Source: Myroides profundi | GTDB lineage: Bacteria; Bacteroidota; Bacteroidia; Flavobacteriales; Flavobacteriaceae | Direction of reading: 5' to 3' | Assembly: GCF_000833025.1 (NCBI RefSeq) | Contig: NZ_CP010817.1 | Coordinates: forward strand, 1,488,001 to 1,552,000 | Length of the DNA: 64,000 bases | Program-made: the position numbers and the translations under genes | Shown: positions 16,894 to 25,852 of the stretch, piece by piece | How the letters are laid out: each line of letters starts with the position of its first letter | Position numbering within the stretch: position 1 is the first letter of the stretch | The notes under the pieces: model-generated | What the model was told of the DNA's origin: nothing | Databases searched by the model: none | What the model saw: the letters and a program-made list of their open reading frames with translations, nothing else

Positions 16894-17223
16894 ATGAAAA
16901 CTATAGATGATTTAATAAAGGAACTAACTGATTTTAGGGATGCTAGAGATTGGAAGCAATTTCATAATTCTAAAGATTTAGCTTTAGCTTTATCTATTGA
17001 AGCATCGGAGCTTTTAGAACTCTTCCTATGGAAAGGCAATGAAGACTGTAATAAACAGAGGTTAGAGGAGGAACTTGCAGATGTATTTATGTATGGACTA
17101 CTATTAGCTGAAAAAAATAATTTAAATATAGCGGATATTATATCTAAGAAGATTGCTAGAAACAATGAAAAATATCCTGTAGATAAAGCCAAAGGAACAG
17201 CTAAGAAATACAATGAGCTTTAA
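16894..17223 (+). CDS. MazG-like nucleotide pyrophosphohydrolase
   Basis: I start at the ATG at 16894, which gives the normal ~109-residue family length; the upstream ATG at 16852 adds 14 unsupported residues. Motifs match the all-alpha NTP pyrophosphohydrolase (MazG-like/RS21-C6) family: WKQFHNSKDLALALSIEASELLE, then EEELADVFMYGLLLAE, then KYPVDKAKGTAKKY. The Glu/Asp residues of EASELLE and EELADV would bind Mg2+. It would hydrolyse (d)NTPs to NMP and PPi. It overlaps the next gene by 11 bases, implying joint function, possibly nucleotide depletion during infection. Confidence 0.8.
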   Translation: MKTIDDLIKELTDFRDARDWKQFHNSKDLALALSIEASELLELFLWKGNEDCNKQRLEEELADVFMYGLLLAEKNNLNIADIISKKIARNNEKYPVDKAKGTAKKYNEL

Positions 17224-18916
17224 AATGGAAGACTTTTATTTTAATGTATATAAAGTTGATTCTATATCTGAGATTGAGAAGTATTTTGATGGGAATCTGG
17301 ATATTTTAGATTACCCAGTGGTTTATATATTATATAATAATAACGAGATTTATATAGGGGAGAGCTCTGATATTAAAAATAGACTTTTAACCCATTCAAA
17401 GAGCGATCAAAATAAAAAGCTTAAAAATAGGCTTGTTATATTCTCTCCTTTTTTTAATAAGTCAGTAGCCTTAGGATTAGAGACTTTTTTATTACAGAAT
17501 TTTATTCCAGTTAACAGAAAAGTATCAAATACAATTTTAAATACCTCTAAGCATAAGTATTATAATAAGCATAAATATGAAGCTTTATTCCCTAATATCT
17601 GGGAGCGTTTAAAAGAAACTAAAATTATTGATCCTAATTTAAGATATGATGATATTAAGAACATGGATGTTTATAAATATTCACCGTATAAAGAACTTAA
17701 TGAAGATCAGCAAAACGCAATAATAACAATACTTGAAGGTATTACTAAAGGAAAGACTTCTTTTGTAGTTCGAGGTCTTGCTGGAACAGGAAAAACAATT
17801 GTGGCTATTTATCTCTTAAAGCTATTGGTTAGCGATTTAAGTAGTATTGATGAAGAGAGTTTATATAGTGAGTACTCTAAGAAAGTATATGAGTTACTAA
17901 AACAGATTAAAGAGCAAAAGATTAGTTTTAATAGTGATAATAGCGCTTTAGTTATTTCAATGAAATCTTTAAGAGAGACTTTAGGTAATGTTTTTAAAAG
18001 TATTGATGGATTGAAAAAGAAAATGGCTGTTGGGCCTTCTATAGCTATAAAAAAGAAGTTTAATCTTGTTATAGTTGATGAAGCGCATAGATTAAAACAA
18101 TGCGAGAACCTTAGCAGTCCTTCAGAGTATAAAACTTTTAAAAAATACAATATTGAACTTGGGCTTGACGAGCAAAATGGGAATCAATTAGATTGGCTTG
18201 AAAAATCAACTAATATTCAGATTTTGTTTTATGACAAAGATCAAACGATTAAAAAAACAGATGTGCCAAATACACACTTTGAAGAATATTTTAAAAGAAA
18301 TAAGTCTGTTTTTATTGACTTAAAACAGCAGTTAAGATCTAAGGGAGGTAATCTCTATATTGATTATATAGATAATATTCTTAACCAACAAGTTACTGCA
18401 TTAGAAAAAGAAGAGTTTTCAGAGTTTGAATTAAAGCTAATGCCTTCTTTTAAAGATTTGGTTGACCAAATTAAACAAAAGGAGACTCAGGTTGGACTTA
18501 GCAGAGTAATTGCGGGATTTAGCTGGAAATGGGACAGTAAGGATGATAAAAATATAATGGATATCAATGTTGATGGAATTGATTATCAGTGGAATAATAC
18601 TGACCAAGATTGGATAAACTCTAATAACGCTATAAATGAAATTGGTTGTATACATACCACTCAAGGGTATGATCTAAACTATGTGGGATTAGTCTTTGGA
18701 AAAGAGATTTATTTAGATCCAAAAGATGGAATAATTAAAATCAATAGAGATTTTTATTTTGATGTTAAGGGAAAGAATAAAACTACGGACATTGAATTAA
18801 AACACTTTATTATTAATATTTATAAAAATATGATGTATAGAGGAATCTATGGGGTTTACATCTATTGTATGGATAAAAACCTACAGGATTATATGAAGCA
18901 ATTTATTTCGTATTAA
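17213..18916 (+). CDS. GIY-YIG nuclease-DUF2075 helicase fusion
   Basis: The 567-residue protein begins with a GIY-YIG-like nuclease domain at ~33-110 (VVYILYNNNEIYIGESSDI, then RLLTHS). A DUF2075/Schlafen-like P-loop helicase domain follows: Walker A GLAGTGKT at about 188-195, Walker B VIVDEAHRL at about 285, IHTTQGYDLNYVG, and the C-terminal RGIYGVYIYCMD. The same C-terminal pattern appears in the protein at 19147, there with a different nuclease domain. It overlaps the MazG-like gene by 11 bases. The probable role is nucleic acid unwinding and cleavage in phage defence. Confidence 0.78.
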   Translation: MSFKMEDFYFNVYKVDSISEIEKYFDGNLDILDYPVVYILYNNNEIYIGESSDIKNRLLTHSKSDQNKKLKNRLVIFSPFFNKSVALGLETFLLQNFIPVNRKVSNTILNTSKHKYYNKHKYEALFPNIWERLKETKIIDPNLRYDDIKNMDVYKYSPYKELNEDQQNAIITILEGITKGKTSFVVRGLAGTGKTIVAIYLLKLLVSDLSSIDEESLYSEYSKKVYELLKQIKEQKISFNSDNSALVISMKSLRETLGNVFKSIDGLKKKMAVGPSIAIKKKFNLVIVDEAHRLKQCENLSSPSEYKTFKKYNIELGLDEQNGNQLDWLEKSTNIQILFYDKDQTIKKTDVPNTHFEEYFKRNKSVFIDLKQQLRSKGGNLYIDYIDNILNQQVTALEKEEFSEFELKLMPSFKDLVDQIKQKETQVGLSRVIAGFSWKWDSKDDKNIMDINVDGIDYQWNNTDQDWINSNNAINEIGCIHTTQGYDLNYVGLVFGKEIYLDPKDGIIKINRDFYFDVKGKNKTTDIELKHFIINIYKNMMYRGIYGVYIYCMDKNLQDYMKQFISY

Positions 18917-18918
18917 AT

Positions 18919-18964
18919 AAAAAGAGAAACGGTACCCTGAATTAGGATACCGTTTCTCTTTTAT
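18919..18964 (+). terminator. Terminator after the MazG/GIY-YIG operon
   Basis: AAAGAGAAACGGTA and TACCGTTTCTCTTTT form a long near-perfect stem around CCCTGAATTAGGA, ending in T-rich sequence, just after the stop at 18916. Confidence 0.85.
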
Positions 18965-19146
18965 ACCCATTAAGCCAATACTAGCAATAATTACTCTATA
19001 AATTCGAGTTATTAAATTCTTGTTTTTTTAAAACAACAGAGGCTTACTATTATATCTTTTTTGTTTTAATATCTCTAAATTCTTCCTTACCTTGAAAACG
19101 GCTTTTATGCCTTTATATGACGTATTGTGTCACTAATTATATTTAA

Positions 19147-21000
19147 ATGATTGTTTACCATAAAACCAAAGAAGGATTCTGTAATGATATCCTTACCAAT
19201 GATATTGACAATATTATTTTAAACGCACTAATTGATAAAACAGGTAAGTCTGTTGGTCAAGCTGAGCTTAATTCTTTTAGAAATTCTTTAATGTTTATTA
19301 ATAATGTTGTAAGTGATTCGGGTATTCCTAAGGATTGTAATATTTCAATAGAATATCATATTCCACAAACTTCTAAAAGAGTTGATTTTATTATAACAGG
19401 TAATGATGGACAAAAGGATCATGTTATTATAATAGAACTTAAGCAATGGCAAGAGGCGGAGATTACAGATAAAGATGGAGTTGTAAAAACTCGTTTTAAA
19501 CATGGTATACAAGAGACAGCACATCCTTCTTATCAAGCCTACTCATATGCATGTTTATTAAACTCTTTTAATGCAACTATTGAACAAGATGATATTAAAC
19601 TTCATCCTTGCGCTTATTTGCATAATTATGCTCAGGATGATGTTATAACAAATAGTTTTTATCAGCAGTATTTAAATCAAGCGCCAGTATTTTTAAAATC
19701 TGATGCTAAAAAGCTAATAGAGTTTATTAAGCAGTTTATAAAATACGGTGATAACTCTAATATTTTATATCGCATAGAAAACGGAGAGATAAGACCTAAT
19801 AAATCTCTTGCAGATGCTTTATCTGGTATGATGAAAGGCAATCAAGAGTTTGTGATGATAGATGATCAAAAAATTGTTTTTGAGACTGCTAAAAAACTTG
19901 CCTTTACCTCTAGACCTGAGAATAAAAACGTACTTATTGTTGAGGGAGGCCCAGGAACAGGAAAATCTGTAGTAGCTATTAATTTATTAGTACAACTTAC
20001 TCAGATGGGCAAACTGGCTCAGTATGTAACTAAGACTGCAGCTCCACGTGATGTATATTTTCATAAACTAGTAGGAGATAAGAAAAAAGTAGAGCTAAAA
20101 CAGCTTTTTGTAGGCTCAGGTTCTTTTATGAATACACCACCTAATGTGTTTAACGCCCTTATTGTAGATGAGGCTCATAGATTAACAGAGAAAACAGGTT
20201 TTTTGCGTCAAGGAAAAAATCAAATACAAGAGATCTTAGAATCTAGTTTGTTTTCTATTTTCTTTATCGATGAAAATCAAAGAGTACATATTGATGATTA
20301 TGGAGATATAGCTATTATTGAACAGTTTGCTAAAGAAAGAGGAATTAATATACATAGACTATCATTAGAGTCTCAATTTAGATGCAATGGTTCTGATGGT
20401 TATTTAGCTTGGGTTGACCATGCTCTTCAAATAAGAGAAACAGCAAATACTACTTTAAAAGATATTGTTTATGATTTTAAAGTTTTAGATGATCCTTTGG
20501 AGCTTCAAGAATTAATATATAAAAGAAATATAGAGACAAATAACAGAGCTAGACTCGTAGCTGGTTATTGTTGGCCTTGGAATAGTAAAAAAGACACTAA
20601 GACGTTTGATATTACATTTAAGGATTCTGAGTTTAAGATGAAGTGGAATATGACTGATTATGGAGGAACTTGGATTATTGATCCAAACTCTGTAACAGAG
20701 GCTGGATGTATACACACAGCTCAAGGATTAGAGGTAGACTATATTGGAGTTATAATTGGAGATGACTTAATTGTTAGAAATGGAATAGTGCTAGTAGATC
20801 CAACAAAAAGAGATAAGTCAGACAAGACAATCTTTGGCTATAAAAAACTAATGAAAGAGAATCCAAATGACACCAAAGAACTTGTTAGAGCTATTATAAA
20901 AAACACATACCGCACCCTAATGACACGAGGCATGAAGGGGTGTTATATCTATTGTACAGATAAAGAAACTAGAGAGTATTTTAAAAATATAATGTCATAG
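19147..21000 (+). CDS. PD-(D/E)XK nuclease-DUF2075 helicase fusion
   Basis: The 617-residue protein has an N-terminal nuclease-like part: RVDFIITG with Asp at about 80, then VIIIELKQW with Glu-x-Lys at about 98-100, the pattern of PD-(D/E)XK nucleases. A DUF2075 helicase domain follows: Walker A GGPGTGKS at about 267-274, ALIVDEAHRL, SQFRCNG, CIHTAQGLEVDYIG and a C-terminal RGMKGCYIYCTD. It leads a five-gene operon, with the ATPase gene beginning 3 bases later. It is a paralogue of the GIY-YIG version at 17213 with a swapped nuclease. Confidence 0.75.
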   Translation: MIVYHKTKEGFCNDILTNDIDNIILNALIDKTGKSVGQAELNSFRNSLMFINNVVSDSGIPKDCNISIEYHIPQTSKRVDFIITGNDGQKDHVIIIELKQWQEAEITDKDGVVKTRFKHGIQETAHPSYQAYSYACLLNSFNATIEQDDIKLHPCAYLHNYAQDDVITNSFYQQYLNQAPVFLKSDAKKLIEFIKQFIKYGDNSNILYRIENGEIRPNKSLADALSGMMKGNQEFVMIDDQKIVFETAKKLAFTSRPENKNVLIVEGGPGTGKSVVAINLLVQLTQMGKLAQYVTKTAAPRDVYFHKLVGDKKKVELKQLFVGSGSFMNTPPNVFNALIVDEAHRLTEKTGFLRQGKNQIQEILESSLFSIFFIDENQRVHIDDYGDIAIIEQFAKERGINIHRLSLESQFRCNGSDGYLAWVDHALQIRETANTTLKDIVYDFKVLDDPLELQELIYKRNIETNNRARLVAGYCWPWNSKKDTKTFDITFKDSEFKMKWNMTDYGGTWIIDPNSVTEAGCIHTAQGLEVDYIGVIIGDDLIVRNGIVLVDPTKRDKSDKTIFGYKKLMKENPNDTKELVRAIIKNTYRTLMTRGMKGCYIYCTDKETREYFKNIMS

Positions 21001-21003
21001 ATA

Positions 21004-23055
21004 ATGAATAGTAATAATCAAAATGAAACTCCTGAAGGAATTGTTTTTTTTTATTATAAAGATAGAAAGGGCAAAGAATACTCAATTGATTTTGGATCAG
21101 AATTTAAATATAATTTTGATCCTAAAAATAATGTCTTAAATGTTGAAAAGAACATTAATCACATTCCCTTTTTCTATAATGAAAATGATTCAAAAGTTAT
21201 CCAAAATCTTTCTCTAATAGTTGGAGCTAATGGTAGTGGAAAAACAAGTATTTTAGATAATTTATTTAATACAATTAACTCTAAAAATTATTCGACTTAT
21301 CTTATAATATTTTCAGAAGACAATTTTTATAATCTAAATTCTAGCGAAGATTTAGATATTAATGTCTCTTTTAATCAAAGTATACCTTTTAATGATTCAA
21401 TAAGAAAGCATTTAGAACCTGAAAAAAACACTGATTTTTTAACCTTATTGCCACAAACAATATATTTATCAAATGTATTTGATAGTACATCTTATAAGGC
21501 TGCTTTAAATAATAATGAAAAAGTATTTGATTTAAGCAATCAGGGAATTTTAATAAAGCTTAAAGAAGAAATAAATAACTATTATTCAAATATCTATCAA
21601 GAAGATCGCTTGATTTTATTAGAAATTGAAAATCGTAGAAATATCCTAAATTTTCTAACTTCAACCGAAGCACTTAATTTTGATCAATCTAATCTTTTCT
21701 ATAAATCCAATAGATCTATAATCTTATTTTTTATACATGTATCTGAAATTTTTAATAGAACTCTTTGTAAATTAGAATCAGACATAGTTAATACAATTAG
21801 AGAGAGTTATAAACAAACTCAGAAAATAAAAGAAATAGAATCTATTTTAAATAAAGTGAATATTTTCTTTTTTGATTATATTTTTGATAAAGAACCAGAT
21901 CTAACTAGAAAACTAGAAATAAAAGATTATGATTATTTACTAAAAGTATTTAATAGTAATAGTTCAAGAGATAAAAATATTAGTAAGGCTATTAATTTAC
22001 TTAAAGATCTAATTAACTTAGAAGAAAAACAAAATAACACTAAAGCAAGTTCTAGAAACTATAGTAGAAATGAATTACCTAATGAAACTGTACTTAAAAA
22101 TCTTAAAGAAAGGCTTGTTTTTGATATCAGCTTGTTTAAAATAACAGATAAAATCCTTAATGATTATTTTTCTATTACAGATACAGACTTAAATGAAATA
22201 GAAAATATCCTTTTAAGCGATCTTAATTATACTAAGAATAGATTTATGATTGAAGAGGCACCATTATATAAAGCTTTTGATTTTATAGATTTTGATAAAG
22301 TAGCATATATGGATTCTAATTCATTAGAATTTGAAGGAATTGAAAGTTTTTTTGAATTTAAATCTATGTTTACTGAGAATATTGGTGATTTTATTGATTT
22401 TAATAAATTATTACATAACTATTTTACAGTTAAATTCCATAGATTAAGTTCAGGAGAGTTAGCTTTTTTGAACTTATTTTCTAGATTGTATAGTTTAAAA
22501 GATAAACTTAAGAGTAATTCATTAATTATTTTAGTTGATGAAGTTGATTTATATCTACATCCTCAATGGCAAAAAGAAATAGTTAGTAACTTTATAAAGT
22601 TCTGCAATACTGTATTTCATGATAAAAAAGTTCAAATTATCATGACAACTAATAATGCTATTCCTGTATCTGATGTATTAAAACACAATGTTGTTCTTTT
22701 AGGACAAGATCAAAAACAACATTTTGATAATTATCGAAACACCTTTGGTGGTAATATCTTCAATCTATTAAATGATACATTCTTTATTCAAGATGGTTTT
22801 ATTGGTGAATTTGCTCAAATCAAGATTCAAGAGCTTATTGATATGTTATATGAAAGAGATACAACATATCTAGTTGAGCACATGGATGAGATTGAAAAAC
22901 GCATAAATTTAATAGGTGAGGATTTAATAAAGAATAAGTTATTAGAAATTCTAGAGCAAAGATTAAAGGCAAATCTACTATCTATTAAGAGTAATTTAAA
23001 TCAGCTTGAAGAACGTTTAACCAAACTTGAAAAATATAATAATAAGGATCTATGA
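21004..23055 (+). CDS. AAA/ABC-type ATPase (PtuA/OLD-like, ATPase-HNH pair 2)
   Basis: The 683-residue ATPase has Walker A GANGSGKT at about 74-81, a signature LSSGELAF at about 481, and Walker B IILVDEVDLYLHPQW at about 508-522. The H-loop position reads MTTNNAI, lacking the usual His, and the end is coiled-coil-like (SNLNQLEERLTKLEKY). Like pair 1 it has a large insert between Walker A and the signature, and its C-terminal EFAQIKIQELIDMLY resembles EFANKRISELINLMY of pair 1. It overlaps the HNH gene by 4 bases. A Septu-like sensor ATPase is the best guess. Confidence 0.72.
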   Translation: MNSNNQNETPEGIVFFYYKDRKGKEYSIDFGSEFKYNFDPKNNVLNVEKNINHIPFFYNENDSKVIQNLSLIVGANGSGKTSILDNLFNTINSKNYSTYLIIFSEDNFYNLNSSEDLDINVSFNQSIPFNDSIRKHLEPEKNTDFLTLLPQTIYLSNVFDSTSYKAALNNNEKVFDLSNQGILIKLKEEINNYYSNIYQEDRLILLEIENRRNILNFLTSTEALNFDQSNLFYKSNRSIILFFIHVSEIFNRTLCKLESDIVNTIRESYKQTQKIKEIESILNKVNIFFFDYIFDKEPDLTRKLEIKDYDYLLKVFNSNSSRDKNISKAINLLKDLINLEEKQNNTKASSRNYSRNELPNETVLKNLKERLVFDISLFKITDKILNDYFSITDTDLNEIENILLSDLNYTKNRFMIEEAPLYKAFDFIDFDKVAYMDSNSLEFEGIESFFEFKSMFTENIGDFIDFNKLLHNYFTVKFHRLSSGELAFLNLFSRLYSLKDKLKSNSLIILVDEVDLYLHPQWQKEIVSNFIKFCNTVFHDKKVQIIMTTNNAIPVSDVLKHNVVLLGQDQKQHFDNYRNTFGGNIFNLLNDTFFIQDGFIGEFAQIKIQELIDMLYERDTTYLVEHMDEIEKRINLIGEDLIKNKLLEILEQRLKANLLSIKSNLNQLEERLTKLEKYNNKDL

Positions 23056-24155
23056 ATCAAATAGTTTATCAGCTAAATATAAAAGAGAAGCTTGATGAGT
23101 ATTTGTCTTTTATAATGGGCCTAAATAATAAAAAGAAAGATTCAGGTAAAAAAGAGTTTGAATTATATAAGTCAGATAGTTTATATTATAAAATTAAGCT
23201 TAATTATTTTAAGCAAAATAAGCTAAAAGATAAAAGTAATAGCTTTTTATTATTTGAGTTTTTGAACAAGAACCTAGATGATATTATAATCGGTAATGTT
23301 GATAAGTTATTAAAGATCAATTCAGAATATGAAGAACTTTGTGAAGCTTTTCCAGATCCATTTATGGTAGAATTTTATAGTAAACCTACTCAAAGAAAAG
23401 CTGAATTAATTGATTTATCAGTTCTATTAGAAGAAAATTTATTTTGTTATAAAAAAGTACTTAAATTAAATAGACGAAAACTAATTATATCATCTATTAA
23501 AAATAAGCTATGTCCTTATTGTAGTCGTAATTATATCAATTTAATAGATGGTGTAACTCACAATATGGGAATCAATTTAGATCATTACTATAGTAAAAAT
23601 GATTATCCATTACTGGGAATCTCATTTTATAATTTAATTCCTTCATGTCAGCCTTGTAATAGCGCTTTTAAGAATAAAAGAGAGTTAGATGATAGTTATA
23701 TTCATCCTATTAAAGATCGTTTAGATTCGGCTAAATATACTTTGAAGTTGTTATCTGATAAAGAAAATTTTAATGTATTGTATTTTCTAGATCAAAACAG
23801 TTTTGAGATAGATTACTCACGCAATATAAATGCTCTTTTTAAAGAAAGTGATTATGCTAAGTTTGATAAAAGCGCAAAGTTTTTTAAACTTATCAATATA
23901 TATAATGCTCATAAAGAAGTAGTTCAAAGAGCCCTTATTGATTATTATGTATATCAAGAAGGAGAGGTTTTAGAGTCTATTCAAAAAACATTTCCGAAAC
24001 TTAATTTAAAACATAAAGCTTTAGGAATTAGCACAAGTAAAAAAGATTGGTCAGAACTTCCCTTTGGAAAAGTGAGATACGATATCCTATCTGAGTTAGT
24101 TCAAAACAAAGTAGATACTCACACAGATTATTTAAAAGTGTTTAAGAAAAAATAA
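23052..24155 (+). CDS. HNH endonuclease (PtuB-like, ATPase-HNH pair 2)
   Basis: The 367-residue protein has CPYCSRNY at about 154, LDHYYSKNDYPLLG with the HNH His at about 177, and YNLIPSCQPCN at about 193-203, giving the two zinc cysteine pairs and catalytic His/Asn. The core layout matches the HNH at 3520 closely, while N- and C-terminal parts differ. Its ATG lies within the last codons of the ATPase gene. It is the probable DNA- or RNA-cutting effector of the second ATPase/HNH module. Confidence 0.78.
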   Translation: MNQIVYQLNIKEKLDEYLSFIMGLNNKKKDSGKKEFELYKSDSLYYKIKLNYFKQNKLKDKSNSFLLFEFLNKNLDDIIIGNVDKLLKINSEYEELCEAFPDPFMVEFYSKPTQRKAELIDLSVLLEENLFCYKKVLKLNRRKLIISSIKNKLCPYCSRNYINLIDGVTHNMGINLDHYYSKNDYPLLGISFYNLIPSCQPCNSAFKNKRELDDSYIHPIKDRLDSAKYTLKLLSDKENFNVLYFLDQNSFEIDYSRNINALFKESDYAKFDKSAKFFKLINIYNAHKEVVQRALIDYYVYQEGEVLESIQKTFPKLNLKHKALGISTSKKDWSELPFGKVRYDILSELVQNKVDTHTDYLKVFKKK

Positions 24156-24162
24156 ATGTTAT

Positions 24163-24897
24163 ATGATACATGCATTAGATAGAAAGAAAACTAACCTGCA
24201 AAGTAACTATTGTGAAGATACGCAGGTTGCTTCAACCATTGGAATATTAAAGAATTTACCAGCAGAGCTTTTTTGGCAAATATTGCGAAAATCATGTAAA
24301 GAAAATTTTGCTCTTCCATCTAGTTCTGGAGAAATATTGAATATTGAATTTTGGCCTGGTGGATGGAAATATATAAATAGAGTAGAGCCAGATGTTTATA
24401 TTGAGTTTGAAAAGTTTGATTTAATTATAGAGGCAAAAGTTAGTGATAAATCAGGACAATTAATGGGGCAAGAGCAATGGAGAAAGGAAGTAATTGCGTA
24501 TTTATTAAATAAAGATTTACAAAATATTGACAGGCCACTACATTTTATAGCCTTAGGAGGAAATGAACAAATGAACTCAGAATTTATGACCATAACTCAA
24601 AATGATCTAATAGAGGTTAATGATAGGACTGAAAAGGATTTTAAATTTGATGTTCAAGTTTTTAAATCAAATTGGTTTACATTATTAAATGTTATTTCTG
24701 ATATTCATAAGCAGTTTTCTCAACAGGAGTATTTTCAGGTGAACAAAATGACGGTGTTGCGGATAATTGAAGATGCAATTATAGGATTTAATCTACATGA
24801 CATGTATGCTATGGATTGGTTTGATTCATTTACATATGAAGCCAATTTTAATGAGAAAACTATTAATAATATTTTAAACTGGAAATATGAAAACTAA
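24163..24897 (+). CDS. PD-(D/E)XK-like nuclease
   Basis: The 244-residue protein contains EPDVYIEF (Asp at about 76) followed by LIIEAKVSD (Glu-x-Lys at about 89-91) and QEQWRKEVIAYL, the order of a PD-(D/E)XK nuclease core with its following helix. The N-terminal part (DTQVASTIGILKNLPAELFW) is unrecognised. It starts 7 bases after the HNH gene and overlaps the next gene by 11 bases. Pair 1 also has a PD-(D/E)XK gene (168-986), so nuclease plus ATPase plus HNH may be a recurring set. Confidence 0.6.
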   Translation: MIHALDRKKTNLQSNYCEDTQVASTIGILKNLPAELFWQILRKSCKENFALPSSSGEILNIEFWPGGWKYINRVEPDVYIEFEKFDLIIEAKVSDKSGQLMGQEQWRKEVIAYLLNKDLQNIDRPLHFIALGGNEQMNSEFMTITQNDLIEVNDRTEKDFKFDVQVFKSNWFTLLNVISDIHKQFSQQEYFQVNKMTVLRIIEDAIIGFNLHDMYAMDWFDSFTYEANFNEKTINNILNWKYEN

Positions 24898-25564
24898 TAT
24901 AACAAAACAAGAACTAAACGAAGGCTTAATAAATGTCAGAAGTGCTTATAGATTAATATTTGAACATCAGAAAAGAGTATTAAATACTATTGATTATATC
25001 AAGGATAAATTTGGTATGAAGGCTGATGGGGGAAATAAGTTTTTTTCTGATCCTATTAGTATTAAAAGAGCAGATTACCCTGAAGTTTGGACAAGCTCAG
25101 GTATGTGGGCTTGGGATTTCCTTTATTCTTATTGTTTTGAATTTTATTTTGGCAATCAAGAAATAAAAATAGATGATTTATCTTTTAGATTTGATTTGTC
25201 AGTAGTACAGGTTTCTGATACAGGTTTCTGGGATTCAGAAAATGAACATAAAACAGAGCTAGATACACAAACATTTAATGCCGTTAAAAGCTCAGAATCT
25301 TATTTTGTATTTGTATTTGAATCAAAAATCGATGGTGCTGAATCTTATTGGAATGATAAGGATAAACTAGGAAAAGAATTATATCCATTTTTAGAATCAA
25401 AAGAGAATTTTAAAGTATTTGATACAACAAATGGAAAATGCCAAAACAGTAAATTTCTTATGATTAAATATAATATGTCTGATTTTATAGATCAGCAGGC
25501 TACAGATATTGTCATTAATCAATATAAGAGTTTTGTTTTTAACCATACCAAACTAGAATTATAA
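24887..25564 (+). CDS. Unknown protein, last gene of the ATPase/HNH pair 2 operon
   Basis: A 225-residue cytoplasmic protein I do not recognise. It begins with a helical region (NVRSAYRLIFEHQKRVL) and has an aromatic-rich centre (VWTSSGMWAWDFLYSYCFEFYFG) and a beta-rich second half (SYFVFVFESKIDG). No catalytic motif stands out. It overlaps the PD-(D/E)XK gene by 11 bases, so it is part of the same system, perhaps as a specificity, immunity or sensing subunit. Confidence 0.5.
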   Translation: MKTNITKQELNEGLINVRSAYRLIFEHQKRVLNTIDYIKDKFGMKADGGNKFFSDPISIKRADYPEVWTSSGMWAWDFLYSYCFEFYFGNQEIKIDDLSFRFDLSVVQVSDTGFWDSENEHKTELDTQTFNAVKSSESYFVFVFESKIDGAESYWNDKDKLGKELYPFLESKENFKVFDTTNGKCQNSKFLMIKYNMSDFIDQQATDIVINQYKSFVFNHTKLEL

Positions 25565-25592
25565 CGTAGTTTTTTTGTTATTATTAATTTTA

Positions 25593-25619
25593 AATGTGTG
25601 AAATTCTATTTCACACATT
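25593..25619 (+). promoter_or_regulatory. Palindromic operator before the CARF-helicase operon
   Basis: AATGTGTGAAAT and its exact reverse complement flank TCT, a perfect 27-base palindrome. It lies 41 bases before the start of the small-protein gene and shares GTGTGAA...CACACAT plus following GACTA...TTTGC with the site at 10828-10864. A -7-like TCTTTGC follows at about 25628. It is the likely target of a WYL regulator. Confidence 0.6.
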
Positions 25620-25660
25620 AGACTAATCTTTGCTTTGTGTTAAACAATAAACTAAGCATT

Positions 25661-25822
25661 ATGAAAGATCAAAATAATCAATTCGATCCACAAACTATAG
25701 TAAATATATTATCTAAAGCAGCAAAAATTTTAGATTCGTCAAAAGGAGGTCCTATCTCAATAGGTAGTGGTTTAGGTTTACTTGCCTATGGAGTGTTAAA
25801 GATGCTGTCAGATAATAAGTGA
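25661..25822 (+). CDS. Small membrane peptide (53 aa), first gene of the CARF operon
   Basis: I start at the ATG at 25661; an in-frame GTG at 25637 would add 8 residues. The polar, amphipathic first half (MKDQNNQFDPQTIVNIL, then SKAAKILDSS) is followed by a hydrophobic SIGSGLGLLAYGVLKML segment and the end SDNK. One membrane segment is likely. It lies directly behind the operator and 30 bases before the WYL gene. The family is unknown to me. A membrane toxin or signal element is possible. Confidence 0.5.
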   Translation: MKDQNNQFDPQTIVNILSKAAKILDSSKGGPISIGSGLGLLAYGVLKMLSDNK

Positions 25823-25852
25823 TTGTGTTTTAATTATTAAAAATGATTAAAT

